Shown: positions 8,970-17,552 of the stretch, piece after piece | Position numbering within the stretch: position 1 is the stretch's first letter | How the letters are laid out: every line of letters starts with the position of its first letter | Source: Chitinophaga cymbidii | Lineage (GTDB): Bacteria > Bacteroidota > Bacteroidia > Chitinophagales > Chitinophagaceae | Length of the DNA stretch: 64,000 bases | Direction: 5' to 3' | NCBI RefSeq assembly: GCF_007992715.1 | Contig: NZ_BKAU01000001.1 | Location: 1,116,001-1,180,000 of the forward strand | Program-made: the position numbers and the translations under genes | Notes under the pieces: model-generated | Told to the model about the DNA's origin: nothing | The model's database searches: none | The model's input: the letters and a program-made list of their open reading frames with translations, nothing else

Positions 8970-9713
8970 TTAGAGCAGCATGGCCGCCAGGAGGTAATCT
9001 GTGAACAGGATCAGGATGCAGCTTACTACCACTGCTTTCGTGCTGGCGCGGCCGATCTCCAGTGCGCCGCCTGTCACATTATAGCCGTAATAGGCGGGAA
9101 TGCTGGAAATGATGAAGGAATAGGTGAATGCCTTGCTCAGCATTACAAACACATTATAGCCGTCGAAAGCGGCTCTCAGCCCTTTCATATATTCTTCGGA
9201 GGAAATGATGCCGCTGAGCATGCCGGCCTGCAGGCCGCCCCAGATGCCGAGGAACGCGGCGATCACCACCAGGCAGGGAATGGTGATCAGGGCCGCCAGT
9301 ATCTTAGGACCAATAAGGTATGCTTTTGTGTTGATGCCCATGATCTCCTGCGCGTCGATCTGTTCGGAGATGCGCATGTTGCCCAGTTCGGAGGCGATCT
9401 TTGATCCTACCACGCCGCCAAGCACGATGCAGACCATCGTGGGCGCCAGTTCCAGGATCAGCGTGTCCCGCACGATCTGCGCGATGGTGGACTTCGGGAT
9501 GAAGCCCGCTACCAGCTGGTAGGCGGTTTGCACGGTGGTCACCGCACCCAGGAAGAGGGAGATGATGAACACTATCCCTAACGACCCAACGCCGATGTCC
9601 GTACACTGGTGCATGAATTCCTTCCAGTACATCCGCATGTTTTCCGGGCGGGAGAACATGCCTTTTATCATCAGTATGAACCTGCCGAAATGATAGAAAA
9701 ACTTAAACTCCAT
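8970..9713 (-). CDS. mlaE: MlaE family ABC transporter permease
   Basis: A 247-residue permease of the MlaE/YrbE family, the membrane subunit of the Mla/MCE phospholipid transporter. The conserved core is visible: LELAPTMVCIVLGGVVGSKI, then ASELGNMRISEQIDAQEIMG, the family's coupling region. About five hydrophobic helices follow, ending in a short tail. It heads a two-gene unit with mlaF, 25 bases apart. A TAnnTTTG box lies only 7 bases before the ATG. Confidence 0.9.
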   Translation of the reverse strand: MEFKFFYHFGRFILMIKGMFSRPENMRMYWKEFMHQCTDIGVGSLGIVFIISLFLGAVTTVQTAYQLVAGFIPKSTIAQIVRDTLILELAPTMVCIVLGGVVGSKIASELGNMRISEQIDAQEIMGINTKAYLIGPKILAALITIPCLVVIAAFLGIWGGLQAGMLSGIISSEEYMKGLRAAFDGYNVFVMLSKAFTYSFIISSIPAYYGYNVTGGALEIGRASTKAVVVSCILILFTDYLLAAMLL

Positions 9714-9720
9714 AACTGGT

Positions 9721-9728
9721 CAAAGATA
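9721..9728 (-). promoter_or_regulatory. Candidate -7 box for mlaE-mlaF
   Basis: Reads TATCTTTG on the minus strand and ends 7 bases before the mlaE ATG. A TTG lies 21 bases upstream (9750-9752), slightly long for the ideal spacing. The transcript would have almost no leader. Confidence 0.45.
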
Positions 9729-9765
9729 CTTGAAAATCGGTTTGAAGCACAAGATGTGCTTTTAA

Positions 9766-10797
9766 TTAACGCAGGCTGTTTACCAGCAGGCGTTTCAGAC
9801 TGCGTTCAATGATCTCGCCCATGGTCTTGCACCTTGCAAAAACGGGATCATGATAATGTTGCGCCAGCTCTTCACCAAGCTGGCTGATCTTCTCGGGAAA
9901 GGATACACGGTCTGTCATGATCACGTCCCGCAGGTCTTTGATGCGGTGCCGCTGCGTTTTGATGCGCCGCGCAATGAGCGACCGCTCTTCCTGCTGGTAC
10001 TGCTTCACCACTTCCGCATTCAGGTGCTGCATGGCCAGTTCCACGAACACGCGGTTCTCCTTGAAGAACTGCGGCATGTAGAGGGTTTTCTTGCCTTCGT
10101 AGAACTGCTGGTCGAAGTCGATCGCGCGGATGCGGAACTGCACATCATCAAAGTCTGGCGTAATATCGAAGATGAAATTGTAGGAGCGCATGTCGCCCAG
10201 CAGGCGCACAAAGCAGCGCTCGTTGAATTTTACGAACTCCTTGGCGATCCTTTTTTTGTTGAACTCCGGCCGGTCGAGATAATCTTTCGCGAACTGGTCG
10301 CCCGGCACGCCGGCAATATGTTCTTCCACCAGCGTATTCCCGTCCACCAGGAAGTTCATCCAGTACGGCGATACGATATGTTCCAGCTCCAATCCGTAAA
10401 TGCGCGATGCATCCGCGATCTTGATGTAGAAATAATCGTATACCTCGTTGTAATTGTTGACGATCTTGATGCGGAAGGGATGCGAGTTACCGAAGGTGCA
10501 GTAATCGATCCGCTCGATGTGCAGGTGTTCTTCCGCCGACTGGTCCCCGCCCGCTTTGAGAATGGAATAGATCCGCTTCAGCCCGGCATGCAGCTGCGCC
10601 GTCATGCTTTGCGGGTAGAAAACGGATTCCCAGAGCGTGTCTTTACCGGCTTTATCGTACACCGGGATGCCGGAATCGTAGTATTTCAGCTCCTCGTAAG
10701 ATACGGGCAAAGGCATTTCCCGCTCGTACAGCTTCAGGTATTTTCTGAATGCCGGGTTGAGCGGGAAGAATATCTTTTTACGGGAGATGGATTGCAT
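9766..10797 (-). CDS. Unrecognised protein with kinase-like motifs
   Basis: A 343-residue cytosolic protein that I do not recognise as a named family. The start is taken as ATG 10797 (MQSISRKKIFFPLNP), 8 bases after the maeB stop; an upstream start would run back into maeB. Motifs in order suggest a protein-kinase or phosphotransferase fold: FYIKIAD near residue 130 (possible ATP-binding Lys), VEEHIAGVPGDQF (linker-like), RLLGDMRSYNFIFDI (resembles the HxDxxxxN catalytic loop, with Gly-Asp), and RIRAIDFDQQF (resembles the metal-binding DFG). The last 90 residues are charged and helical. Upstream is maeB; mlaE follows after 52 bases with its own promoter candidate. Existence is likely; the kinase idea is inference from short motifs. 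Confidence 0.8.
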   Translation of the reverse strand: MQSISRKKIFFPLNPAFRKYLKLYEREMPLPVSYEELKYYDSGIPVYDKAGKDTLWESVFYPQSMTAQLHAGLKRIYSILKAGGDQSAEEHLHIERIDYCTFGNSHPFRIKIVNNYNEVYDYFYIKIADASRIYGLELEHIVSPYWMNFLVDGNTLVEEHIAGVPGDQFAKDYLDRPEFNKKRIAKEFVKFNERCFVRLLGDMRSYNFIFDITPDFDDVQFRIRAIDFDQQFYEGKKTLYMPQFFKENRVFVELAMQHLNAEVVKQYQQEERSLIARRIKTQRHRIKDLRDVIMTDRVSFPEKISQLGEELAQHYHDPVFARCKTMGEIIERSLKRLLVNSLR

Positions 10798-10805
10798 CGT
10801 GAAAA

Positions 10806-13115
10806 TTACGAATTTTTCTTCTTCCCGTTCTTCTCCTCGGTTTTGCAGCATTTCGTTTGTGCGTCTACAACCGCGATCAACACTACGTTTACGATCTGCC
10901 GCACGGTGGAGCCCAGCTGCAGGATGTGCACCGGCTTTTTCATGCCGAGCAGAATGGGACCGATGGAATCGAAACCCGCTACTTCCTGCAGGAGGTTGTA
11001 CGCTACGTTGCCTGCCGCGAGGTTCGGGAAGATCATGGTATTCACATCTCCTTCTATCAGTTCGGAGAAGGGATAGTTGTCCTGCAGGATTTCCTTGTTG
11101 AATGCCATGGCGGCCTGTATCTCACCATCCACGATGAGGGTCGGGTCTTTCTGCTTCACGATCTTGCGCGCCTGGCTCACCAGCAGCGCTTCGGGCGTCT
11201 GGCTGGAACCGAAGTTGGAATAGGATACCATGGCGATGCGCGGTGTGATGTTGAACTGGCGCACTTCTTTGGCTACCAGCAGGGTGATGTCCGCCAGCTC
11301 TTCCGCCGTGGGATTGAAGTTGACGGTTGTATCGGCCAGGAACAAAGGCCCGCGTTTGGTATTGATGATATACATGCCGGCTACACGCTTCGCGCCTTCT
11401 TCCATGCCTATTACCTGCAAGGCGGGGCGGATCGTGTCCGGGTACTTGCGCGTGAGGCCAGAGATCAATGCATCGGCTTCGCCGGTTTCCACCATCATGC
11501 AACCAAAGTAGTTGCGCTCACGCATGATCTTCTTTGCTTCGTAGAGGTTAAATCCTTTGCGCTGGCGTTTCCGGAAGAACAGCTCTCCGAAGTGATGGCG
11601 TTTGGCGGCCATTTCTTCGCTTTTCGGATCAACGATCTGTGCATTGTCGATCTCGATGCCGTTCTCTTCCATCAGCTGACGGATGCGCTTTTCGTTGCCG
11701 AGCAGGATGGGAATGGCGATATCTTCATCGCTTACCACCTGTGCGGCTTTCAATATCTTGATGTTGTCTGCTTCCGCAAATACCACGCGGCGCGGATCTT
11801 TCCGGGCTTTGGAGCCGATGACGCGGAACAGCTGGTTGTCCAGTCCCAGGCGGTTGTTCAGCTCCACTTTATACGCTTCCCAGTCTGTGATCTGCCCCTG
11901 CGCCACACCGCTTTCCATGGCCGCTTTAGCCACTGCGGGCGCTACGGTGCTCAGCAGGCGGGGATCGAGGGGTTTGGGAATGATATAGTTCGCGCCGAAC
12001 ACAAGGTTGCGTTCGTTATACGCCAGGTTCACAATGTCCGGCACGGGAGATTTGGCCAGCTCGGCCAGCGCATGCACGGCGGCGAGCTTCATGGCTTCAT
12101 TGATCTGCGTGGCCCTTACGTCCAGCGCGCCGCGGAAGATGTAGGGGAAGCCCAGTACGTTGTTCACCTGGTTGGGATAATCGGAGCGGCCGGTGGCCAT
12201 GATCACATCGGGACGGGCTTGCGTAGCGGTTTCCCAGGGGATTTCGGGATCGGGATTGGCCATCGCGAAAACGACGGGGTTCTTCGCCATGCTTTTCACC
12301 ATTTCAGCCGTCACCACATTCCCAACAGAAAGGCCGACGAACACGTCCGCGCCTTTCAGCGCTTCGGCCAGCGTGTTCACTTTGGAGCTGGTGGCGAATT
12401 GCTGTTTCATCTCGTCGAGGTCGGTGCGTTGCTTGTTCAGCACACCGTCTTTATCGAACATGATGAAATTGGCGGGATTGGCGCCGAGAGAAGCATATAA
12501 TCTTACGCAGGCCATGGCGGCGGCGCCGGCGCCGTTCACCACGAACTTTACTTTTCCTATTTTTTTCTTTACCAGGTCCAGCGCATTCAGCAGGGCGGCG
12601 CTGGAAATGATGGCGGTGCCATGCTGGTCGTCGTGCATGATGGGTATCTTCAGCTCCCTGCGCAGCCTGTCTTCAATGGCAAAGCATTCGGGACTTTTGA
12701 TATCTTCCAGGTTGATGCCGCCGAAAGTGGGCTCCATCGCTTTTACCACCCGCACGAACTCATCCACATCTTTCGTATTCAACTCAATGTCAAACACATC
12801 AATGTCCGCAAAAATCTTGAACAGCACGCCTTTCCCTTCCATCACGGGTTTGCCGGCTTCGGGGCCGATATCTCCGAGGCCAAGCACGGCGGTGCCATTG
12901 CTGATAACGGCCACCAGGTTGCCTTTGGCGGTATATTTATAAACGTTCTCCACATCGCGGGCAATTTCCTTGCAAGGCTCCGCCACACCGGGCGAGTAAG
13001 CCAGCGAAAGGTCCCACTGGGTTTTGGTATCTTTCGTAGGTATGACTTCTATCTTGCCGGGTCTGCCTTGCGAATGGTAATCGAGTGCATCCTGCTTGTT
13101 GAGTTTTCTGGCCAT
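10806..13115 (-). CDS. maeB: NADP-dependent malic enzyme with phosphotransacetylase-like domain
   Basis: A 769-residue fusion of the MaeB class. The N-terminal half (about residues 1-425) is malic enzyme, converting malate to pyruvate and CO2 with NADP. It includes SLAYSPGVAEPCKEIA, the metal-site segment MHDDQHGTAIISSAALLNAL and the nucleotide-binding VVNGAGAAAMACVRLY. The C-terminal half (about 430-769) resembles phosphate acetyltransferase (VFAEADNIKILKAAQ, LFLADTTVNFNPTAEELADI). In this family the second domain is generally regulatory, sensing acetyl-CoA (established). The lysine-rich tail (EEKNGKKKNS) ends 8 bases before the next gene. It links the TCA cycle to pyruvate and NADPH supply. 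Confidence 0.95.
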   Translation of the reverse strand: MARKLNKQDALDYHSQGRPGKIEVIPTKDTKTQWDLSLAYSPGVAEPCKEIARDVENVYKYTAKGNLVAVISNGTAVLGLGDIGPEAGKPVMEGKGVLFKIFADIDVFDIELNTKDVDEFVRVVKAMEPTFGGINLEDIKSPECFAIEDRLRRELKIPIMHDDQHGTAIISSAALLNALDLVKKKIGKVKFVVNGAGAAAMACVRLYASLGANPANFIMFDKDGVLNKQRTDLDEMKQQFATSSKVNTLAEALKGADVFVGLSVGNVVTAEMVKSMAKNPVVFAMANPDPEIPWETATQARPDVIMATGRSDYPNQVNNVLGFPYIFRGALDVRATQINEAMKLAAVHALAELAKSPVPDIVNLAYNERNLVFGANYIIPKPLDPRLLSTVAPAVAKAAMESGVAQGQITDWEAYKVELNNRLGLDNQLFRVIGSKARKDPRRVVFAEADNIKILKAAQVVSDEDIAIPILLGNEKRIRQLMEENGIEIDNAQIVDPKSEEMAAKRHHFGELFFRKRQRKGFNLYEAKKIMRERNYFGCMMVETGEADALISGLTRKYPDTIRPALQVIGMEEGAKRVAGMYIINTKRGPLFLADTTVNFNPTAEELADITLLVAKEVRQFNITPRIAMVSYSNFGSSQTPEALLVSQARKIVKQKDPTLIVDGEIQAAMAFNKEILQDNYPFSELIEGDVNTMIFPNLAAGNVAYNLLQEVAGFDSIGPILLGMKKPVHILQLGSTVRQIVNVVLIAVVDAQTKCCKTEEKNGKKKNS

Positions 13116-13228
13116 AGAGATTGTATTGGGCGTGCAATATACGAAGTATCCGGGGTACGGGGCCTAGAACGTTCGTGCAGGTTCGCAGGAATTATTTACT
13201 TTTACGGCGTTAAACATTGCCAAATATC

Positions 13229-13678
13229 ATGATACAACGCATCCAGACCCTCTTTTTACTGCTGGCCGCCGCTGCGGGAGGCACCATGGGATACTTCAAC
13301 CTGTGGAAAGCCAAAATATCCAAAGGCCCCGCTATCAGCGAGGAGTATTTTAACGCCACATCCAGCTATCTGATATTTACGGTATTGATGGTGACTACTT
13401 TGCTGTCACTTGTTTGCGTTTTCCTCTATAAGAACCGCAAGCTGCAGTTCAGGCTAACGGTATTGAATATACTGCTGGCCATCGGCGTGCTGCTGCTGAT
13501 CTATTTCAAGGTGCAGGACAATGCCAATGCGATCATCAACAGCGGCGGCACCATTGTGCAGGCTTCTTTCCTGCTGCCGGCGTTCCTGCCGGTGGTAATG
13601 GTGGTGTGCCTGTTCCTTGCGGCCCGGGGGATTTACAAGGATGAAAAGCTGATCAAGTCGCTGGACAGGCTGCGGTAA
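13229..13678 (+). CDS. DUF4293 family membrane protein
   Basis: A small four-helix membrane protein of 149 residues, matching DUF4293, a family confined to Bacteroidota with no assigned role. The start is placed at ATG 13229 (MIQRIQTLFLLLAAAAGG), because the family typically begins MIQRIQ; an in-frame TTG 12 bases earlier is less likely. Four hydrophobic stretches cover residues 7-23, 46-65, 75-95 and 112-135. It stands divergent from maeB and convergent to uvrA, with a shared bidirectional terminator downstream. A near-match -7 box (TACTTTTA) lies upstream. Confidence 0.85.
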   Translation: MIQRIQTLFLLLAAAAGGTMGYFNLWKAKISKGPAISEEYFNATSSYLIFTVLMVTTLLSLVCVFLYKNRKLQFRLTVLNILLAIGVLLLIYFKVQDNANAIINSGGTIVQASFLLPAFLPVVMVVCLFLAARGIYKDEKLIKSLDRLR

Positions 13679-13701
13679 TTCCGCCGTCCGGCGTAAAAAA
13701 T

Positions 13702-13740
13702 AAAAAGACGGATGTGCCGAAGCATCTCCGTCTTTTCTTT
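13702..13740. terminator. Bidirectional terminator between the DUF4293 gene and uvrA
   Basis: A 10-bp stem (AAAAGACGGA 13703-13712 / TCCGTCTTTT 13727-13736) has A-rich and T-rich flanks on both sides. It serves two convergent genes whose stops lie at 13678 and 13757. Confidence 0.85.
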
Positions 13741-13756
13741 ATTGATATCGATCTCC

Positions 13757-16558
13757 TTACAGGAATTTTCCCGTGTAGCTTTCCTTTACTTTTTTCAATC
13801 CATCCGGCACACCGGCGTACAACAGGTTGCCGCCGCCTTCGCCGCCTTCCGGCCCCAGGTCTATCGCCCAGTCCGCCGAGCGTATCACATCCAGGTTGTG
13901 TTCGATCACCAGCACGGAATGCCCCTGGTCTATCAGCGCGTTGAAGGAGCTGAGCAATTTTTTGATATCATGAAAATGCAGGCCGGTGGTGGGCTCATCG
14001 AAGATAAAAAGGATATGCCCCTGCGCCTTGCCTTTGCCGAGGAAGGAAGCGAGCTTCACACGCTGCGCCTCGCCGCCGCTCAGGGTGTCCGAGGACTGGC
14101 CGAGCTTTACGTAGCCGAGGCCCACATCGCTTAACGGGCGGATCTTGTTCACCACATCTTTTTCATCTTTGAAAAATTCGATCGCTTCGTCCACGCCGAG
14201 TTCCAGGATGTCGTAGATGTTCTTTCCCTTGTAGGTCACTTCCAGCACTTCGTCCTTGAAACGTTTGCCGCCGCAGCTTTCGCAGGTGAGATGCACGTCC
14301 GCGAGGAACTGCATTTCCACGATCACTTCACCTTCGCCTTTGCAGGCATCGCAGCGGCCGCCATCTACGTTAAAGGAAAAATGCTTCGGCTGGAAACCGC
14401 GCATTTTGCTGAGCGGTTGTTTGGAAAAGAGGTCGCGTATCTCGTCGTATGCCTTGATGTAGGTGACGGGATTGGAACGGGAGGATTTGCCGATGGGGTT
14501 CTGATCGATCATCTCGATCTGCGTGATATAATCGAGGTCCCCTTTCATGGCGCGGTGCTGGCCCACGCGGTCTGTGAACTCGCCTTTCAGCTTCATCAGT
14601 GCGGGGTAGAGGATTTGCTTTACCAGCGTGGTCTTACCGGAGCCGCTCACGCCGCTTACAACGGTGAGGATGCCGAGCGGAAATTCCACATCGATGTTCT
14701 TCAGGTTATTCTGGCGGCAGCCTTCGAGTACTACCGAGCGCTTCCATTTGCGGAGGTGCGCCGGCGGCTCGATGCTGAGCTGTCCGCCGAGATATTTGCC
14801 GGTGAGGCTTTTGCCGTCTTTTAATATTTCAGGATAGGTGCCTTCGAAGATCACTTCCCCGCCGAGGTGGCTGGCCAGTGGCCCCATGTCTATGATGTAG
14901 TCCGCGTTTTCCATGATCTGCTCATCGTGCTCCACGATTACTACGGTGTTACCAAGGTCGCGCAGCTCGTGCAGCACATTGATCAGGCGGTGCGTATCAC
15001 GCGCATGCAGCCCGATGCTCGGTTCATCCAGGATATACAGGGAATTGGTGAGGTTGCTGCCGAGCGTACGCGTGAGCTGTATGCGCTGGCTTTCGCCGCC
15101 GCTCAGCGTATTCGCCACACGGTTTAAAGTAAGGTAGCCCAAACCTACGTCCAGCAAGGTCTTCAAACGATGATTCACTTCTATCATGATGCGTTTGGAC
15201 ACCTGCTGCTGGTATTCGTTCAGCTCCAGCTTGTCGAACCAGACCTTCAGTTTCTCCACCGGCATGTCTACCAGCGTGGCGATGCTTTCGCCGCCGATCT
15301 TCACATAGAGCGCTTCTTTACGGAGGCGGGCGCCTTTGCAGGTGGGACAGGTGGTGCGGCCACGGTAGCGCGCCTGCATCACGCGGTATTGTACTTTGTA
15401 GAGGTTCTGCTCTACCATTTTGAAGAACTCGTTCAGACCGTAGAAATGTTCATTCCCTTCCCACAACAGCTGTATCTGTTCGTCCGTTAATTCGGAAATT
15501 GGCTTGTGAATGGGGAAGCCGAACTTGCGCGATGCTTTGATCAGCGCTTCTTTATATTCCCCCATCTTTTCCCCGCGCCATGGCGCTACGGCGCCTTCGA
15601 AAACGCTCAGCCGCTTGTCAGGGATCACGAGATCGGGGTCTATGCCGAGCACCTGGCCGAAGCCTTCGCAGGAGGGACAAGCGCCGTAGGGGTTATTAAA
15701 GGAAAAAAGATTGGGCACCGGCTCTTCGAACTGGATGCCGTCCAGCTCAAAGCGGTTGGAGAATTTCTGTCCGATCTTGCCGTCCACTTCCAGGAAGCAG
15801 TCGCCTTCCCCTTCGTAGAAAGCCGTTTGAATACTGTCCGCGATGCGGTGTTTGTCATCTTCATCAAAATCCTTTACCACAATGCGGTCTATCAGCACGT
15901 AAGTATCTTTCGCGAGCTTTAGTGTTTTCTGTTCCAGCAGCTCTTCGATGCGCACGAGCGCGCCGTTGGCGTACAGGCGGGAGAAGCCTTTCTGCATGAG
16001 GATGTTCAGCTCTTCGGCGGGCTTGCGGTTGGCATGCTGGCGGAAAGGCACGAGGATCTGCACTTTGCTGCCGGCTTTGAGACCGGAGAGGTAGTCCACC
16101 ACATCGCTCACTTCATGTTTCTTCACTTCTTTCCCGGAAACGGGGGAATACGTTTTACCGGCGCGGGCGTAAAGCAGGCGGAGGTAGTCGTACAGTTCCG
16201 TCATGGAGCCCACGGTGGAGCGGGGCGTGCGGGTGATGACTTTTTGTTCGATGGCGATAGCGGGACAGATGCCTTTGATATAGTCCACATCCGGCTTGTT
16301 CATCCGCATGAGGAACTGGCGGGCGTAGGCGCTGAGGCTTTCCGCGTAGCGGCGCTGGCCTTCGGCGTAAAGGGTGTCCATCGTGAGGCTGGATTTGCCG
16401 GAGCCGCTGACGCCGGTGACCACCACCATTTTATTGCGGGGGATAGAAACGTTTACATTCTTGAGATTGTGTACCCTGGCTCCTTTGATGAAAATATGGT
16501 CCTGCGGGCTTACTGGTTCGCGTTCAACGGTTACTTCCCTGGATTTTTTTGTGCGCAT
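13757..16558 (-). CDS. uvrA: Excinuclease ABC subunit A
   Basis: The DNA-damage recognition ATPase of nucleotide excision repair, 933 residues. Two ABC modules are visible: Walker A VTGVSGSGKSSLTMD (about residues 48-62) with LSGGESQRIQLTRTLGSNL, and a second VSGVSGSGKTTLVKQ with LSGGEAQRVKLASFLG. Zinc-type cysteine pairs occur as GACPSCEGFG, TTCPTCKGARL, GRCDACKGEGEV and CESCGGKRF. The first CxxC pair of the usual N-terminal zinc module (before LFSFNNPYGACPSC) is absent; the segment reads RFELDGIQFEEPVP. I believe this is common in Bacteroidota but could not verify it. A TAnnTTTG box lies 7 bases upstream of the ATG, and an inverted repeat sits further upstream at 16608-16627. Confidence 0.97.
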   Translation of the reverse strand: MRTKKSREVTVEREPVSPQDHIFIKGARVHNLKNVNVSIPRNKMVVVTGVSGSGKSSLTMDTLYAEGQRRYAESLSAYARQFLMRMNKPDVDYIKGICPAIAIEQKVITRTPRSTVGSMTELYDYLRLLYARAGKTYSPVSGKEVKKHEVSDVVDYLSGLKAGSKVQILVPFRQHANRKPAEELNILMQKGFSRLYANGALVRIEELLEQKTLKLAKDTYVLIDRIVVKDFDEDDKHRIADSIQTAFYEGEGDCFLEVDGKIGQKFSNRFELDGIQFEEPVPNLFSFNNPYGACPSCEGFGQVLGIDPDLVIPDKRLSVFEGAVAPWRGEKMGEYKEALIKASRKFGFPIHKPISELTDEQIQLLWEGNEHFYGLNEFFKMVEQNLYKVQYRVMQARYRGRTTCPTCKGARLRKEALYVKIGGESIATLVDMPVEKLKVWFDKLELNEYQQQVSKRIMIEVNHRLKTLLDVGLGYLTLNRVANTLSGGESQRIQLTRTLGSNLTNSLYILDEPSIGLHARDTHRLINVLHELRDLGNTVVIVEHDEQIMENADYIIDMGPLASHLGGEVIFEGTYPEILKDGKSLTGKYLGGQLSIEPPAHLRKWKRSVVLEGCRQNNLKNIDVEFPLGILTVVSGVSGSGKTTLVKQILYPALMKLKGEFTDRVGQHRAMKGDLDYITQIEMIDQNPIGKSSRSNPVTYIKAYDEIRDLFSKQPLSKMRGFQPKHFSFNVDGGRCDACKGEGEVIVEMQFLADVHLTCESCGGKRFKDEVLEVTYKGKNIYDILELGVDEAIEFFKDEKDVVNKIRPLSDVGLGYVKLGQSSDTLSGGEAQRVKLASFLGKGKAQGHILFIFDEPTTGLHFHDIKKLLSSFNALIDQGHSVLVIEHNLDVIRSADWAIDLGPEGGEGGGNLLYAGVPDGLKKVKESYTGKFL

Positions 16559-16565
16559 AGAAGCA

Positions 16566-16573
16566 CAAATTTA
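16566..16573 (-). promoter_or_regulatory. Candidate -7 box for uvrA
   Basis: Reads TAAATTTG on the minus strand, 7 bases before the uvrA ATG. No -33 TTG at the expected spacing. Confidence 0.35.
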
Positions 16574-16607
16574 AGGATTTCGGGAATGGGATGAGGGCGT
16601 ATCCTTT

Positions 16608-16627
16608 TTTTCTAATATCCTAGAAAA
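16608..16627. promoter_or_regulatory. Inverted repeat TTTTCTA-N6-TAGAAAA upstream of uvrA
   Basis: A perfect 7+7 dyad with a 6-base spacer, centred about 60 bases upstream of the uvrA start. The size fits a dimeric repressor operator, for example a damage-response regulator. This is pattern recognition only; AT-rich dyads arise by chance. Confidence 0.3.
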
Positions 16628-16745
16628 CAACTAATTAAACAATTTCATAAAGTAAACTTTATTTATTATTAGATTTTATCCGCTCCGGAAATCCCGAATC
16701 CCGCGCCCTACGTACATTTTTAATACCAAATTTATTTTGCGGACA

Positions 16746-16775
16746 TTGTTTTATTCAACTATTCCGCTATATTTG
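16746..16775 (+). promoter_or_regulatory. Two-element Bacteroidota promoter of the ECF sigma gene
   Basis: TTG at 16746-16748, then exactly 19 bases, then TATATTTG at 16768-16775. This is an exact match to the Bacteroidota housekeeping promoter layout. The transcript should begin near 16782 and carry a leader of about 130 bases. Confidence 0.75.
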
Positions 16776-16913
16776 CAATAACCGGGTCTTATACCTAATA
16801 TGGCCAAAATTCATTACTAAAAAACTGGACATTATCGCATAAACTCTACGCTATCACACAACCTACTGACTGTTAAGTCCGTACTATTTACTAACCGTTA
16901 TTGGTAGACGTTT

Positions 16914-17495
16914 ATGCAAGTAATGTACAAACTGAATGACGAACAACTGATCACCCTCTTCAGGAAGGGGCACTCTTCAGCCCTGGAAGAACTGGTATAC
17001 CGGCACAAGGACAAGCTATTCACCTCTATCGTATTGCTCGTTAAAGACGCTTTTCTCGCTGAAGATATTTTTCAGGATACCTTCATCAAGATCATCGACA
17101 CCATTCGCGCAGGACGTTACACGGAAAAAGGCAAGTTCCTTCCCTGGGCCATGCGCATCGCTCACAACCTTTGCGTAGACCACTTCAGAAAGATCAAACG
17201 CACTCCGCTTATCAAGACCAGTGACGACAAAGATATTTTCAATGTTTTAGGATTCAGTGAACCCAGCGCGGAAGAGCAGATGATGACCCGCCAGAGCCAC
17301 GACAATGTGCGCAAAATGCTGGACCTGCTGCCCGAAGAGCAGCGCGAAGTGATCATCCTCCGCCATTATGCGGAACTGAGCTTTAAAGAGATAGCCGACC
17401 TCACCAGCGTGAGTATCAATACTGCATTGGGCCGTATGAGATATGGCCTGATCAATCTCCGGAAGATGATGACGGAGAAGCAGATTTGTTTGTAA
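16914..17495 (+). CDS. RNA polymerase sigma factor, ECF subfamily
   Basis: A 193-residue sigma-70 family factor with only regions 2 and 4. Region 2 spans about residues 20-90 (EELVYRHKDKLFTSIVLLVK, DIFQDTFIKIIDTI, FLPWAMRIAHNLCVDHFRK). Region 4 spans about 130-185 (LPEEQREVIILRHYAELSFK, then a helix-turn-helix ending NTALGRMRYGLINLRK). No anti-sigma (FecR-type) gene or SusC/SusD pair follows, unlike most polysaccharide-linked sigma factors in this phylum; the next gene is convergent. It has a consensus housekeeping promoter and its own terminator. The start could also be the ATG three codons in (MYKLNDEQL). The regulon is unknown. Confidence 0.92.
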   Translation: MQVMYKLNDEQLITLFRKGHSSALEELVYRHKDKLFTSIVLLVKDAFLAEDIFQDTFIKIIDTIRAGRYTEKGKFLPWAMRIAHNLCVDHFRKIKRTPLIKTSDDKDIFNVLGFSEPSAEEQMMTRQSHDNVRKMLDLLPEEQREVIILRHYAELSFKEIADLTSVSINTALGRMRYGLINLRKMMTEKQICL

Positions 17496-17515
17496 CCTTT
17501 TTTTGCTTGCCATGA

Positions 17516-17552
17516 ACGGGCGGTGGGATGTAATGTCTACCGCTCGTTTTTT
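17516..17552 (+). terminator. Terminator of the ECF sigma gene
   Basis: A 9-bp stem ACGGGCGGT / ACCGCTCGT (one G-U pair) with a 14-base loop is followed by six T on the plus strand. Its right arm overlaps the last codons of the convergent EamA gene. Confidence 0.75.

Larger units (their letters stand above)
16559..16913. other. 355-base divergent intergenic region, uvrA / ECF sigma
   Basis: AT-rich and without a credible ORF. It holds a TAAATTTG box for uvrA (16566-16573, minus), an inverted repeat TTTTCTA-N6-TAGAAAA (16608-16627), and a full two-element promoter for the sigma gene (16746-16775, plus), which leaves a leader of about 130 bases. I see no RNA gene in it. Confidence 0.7.
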
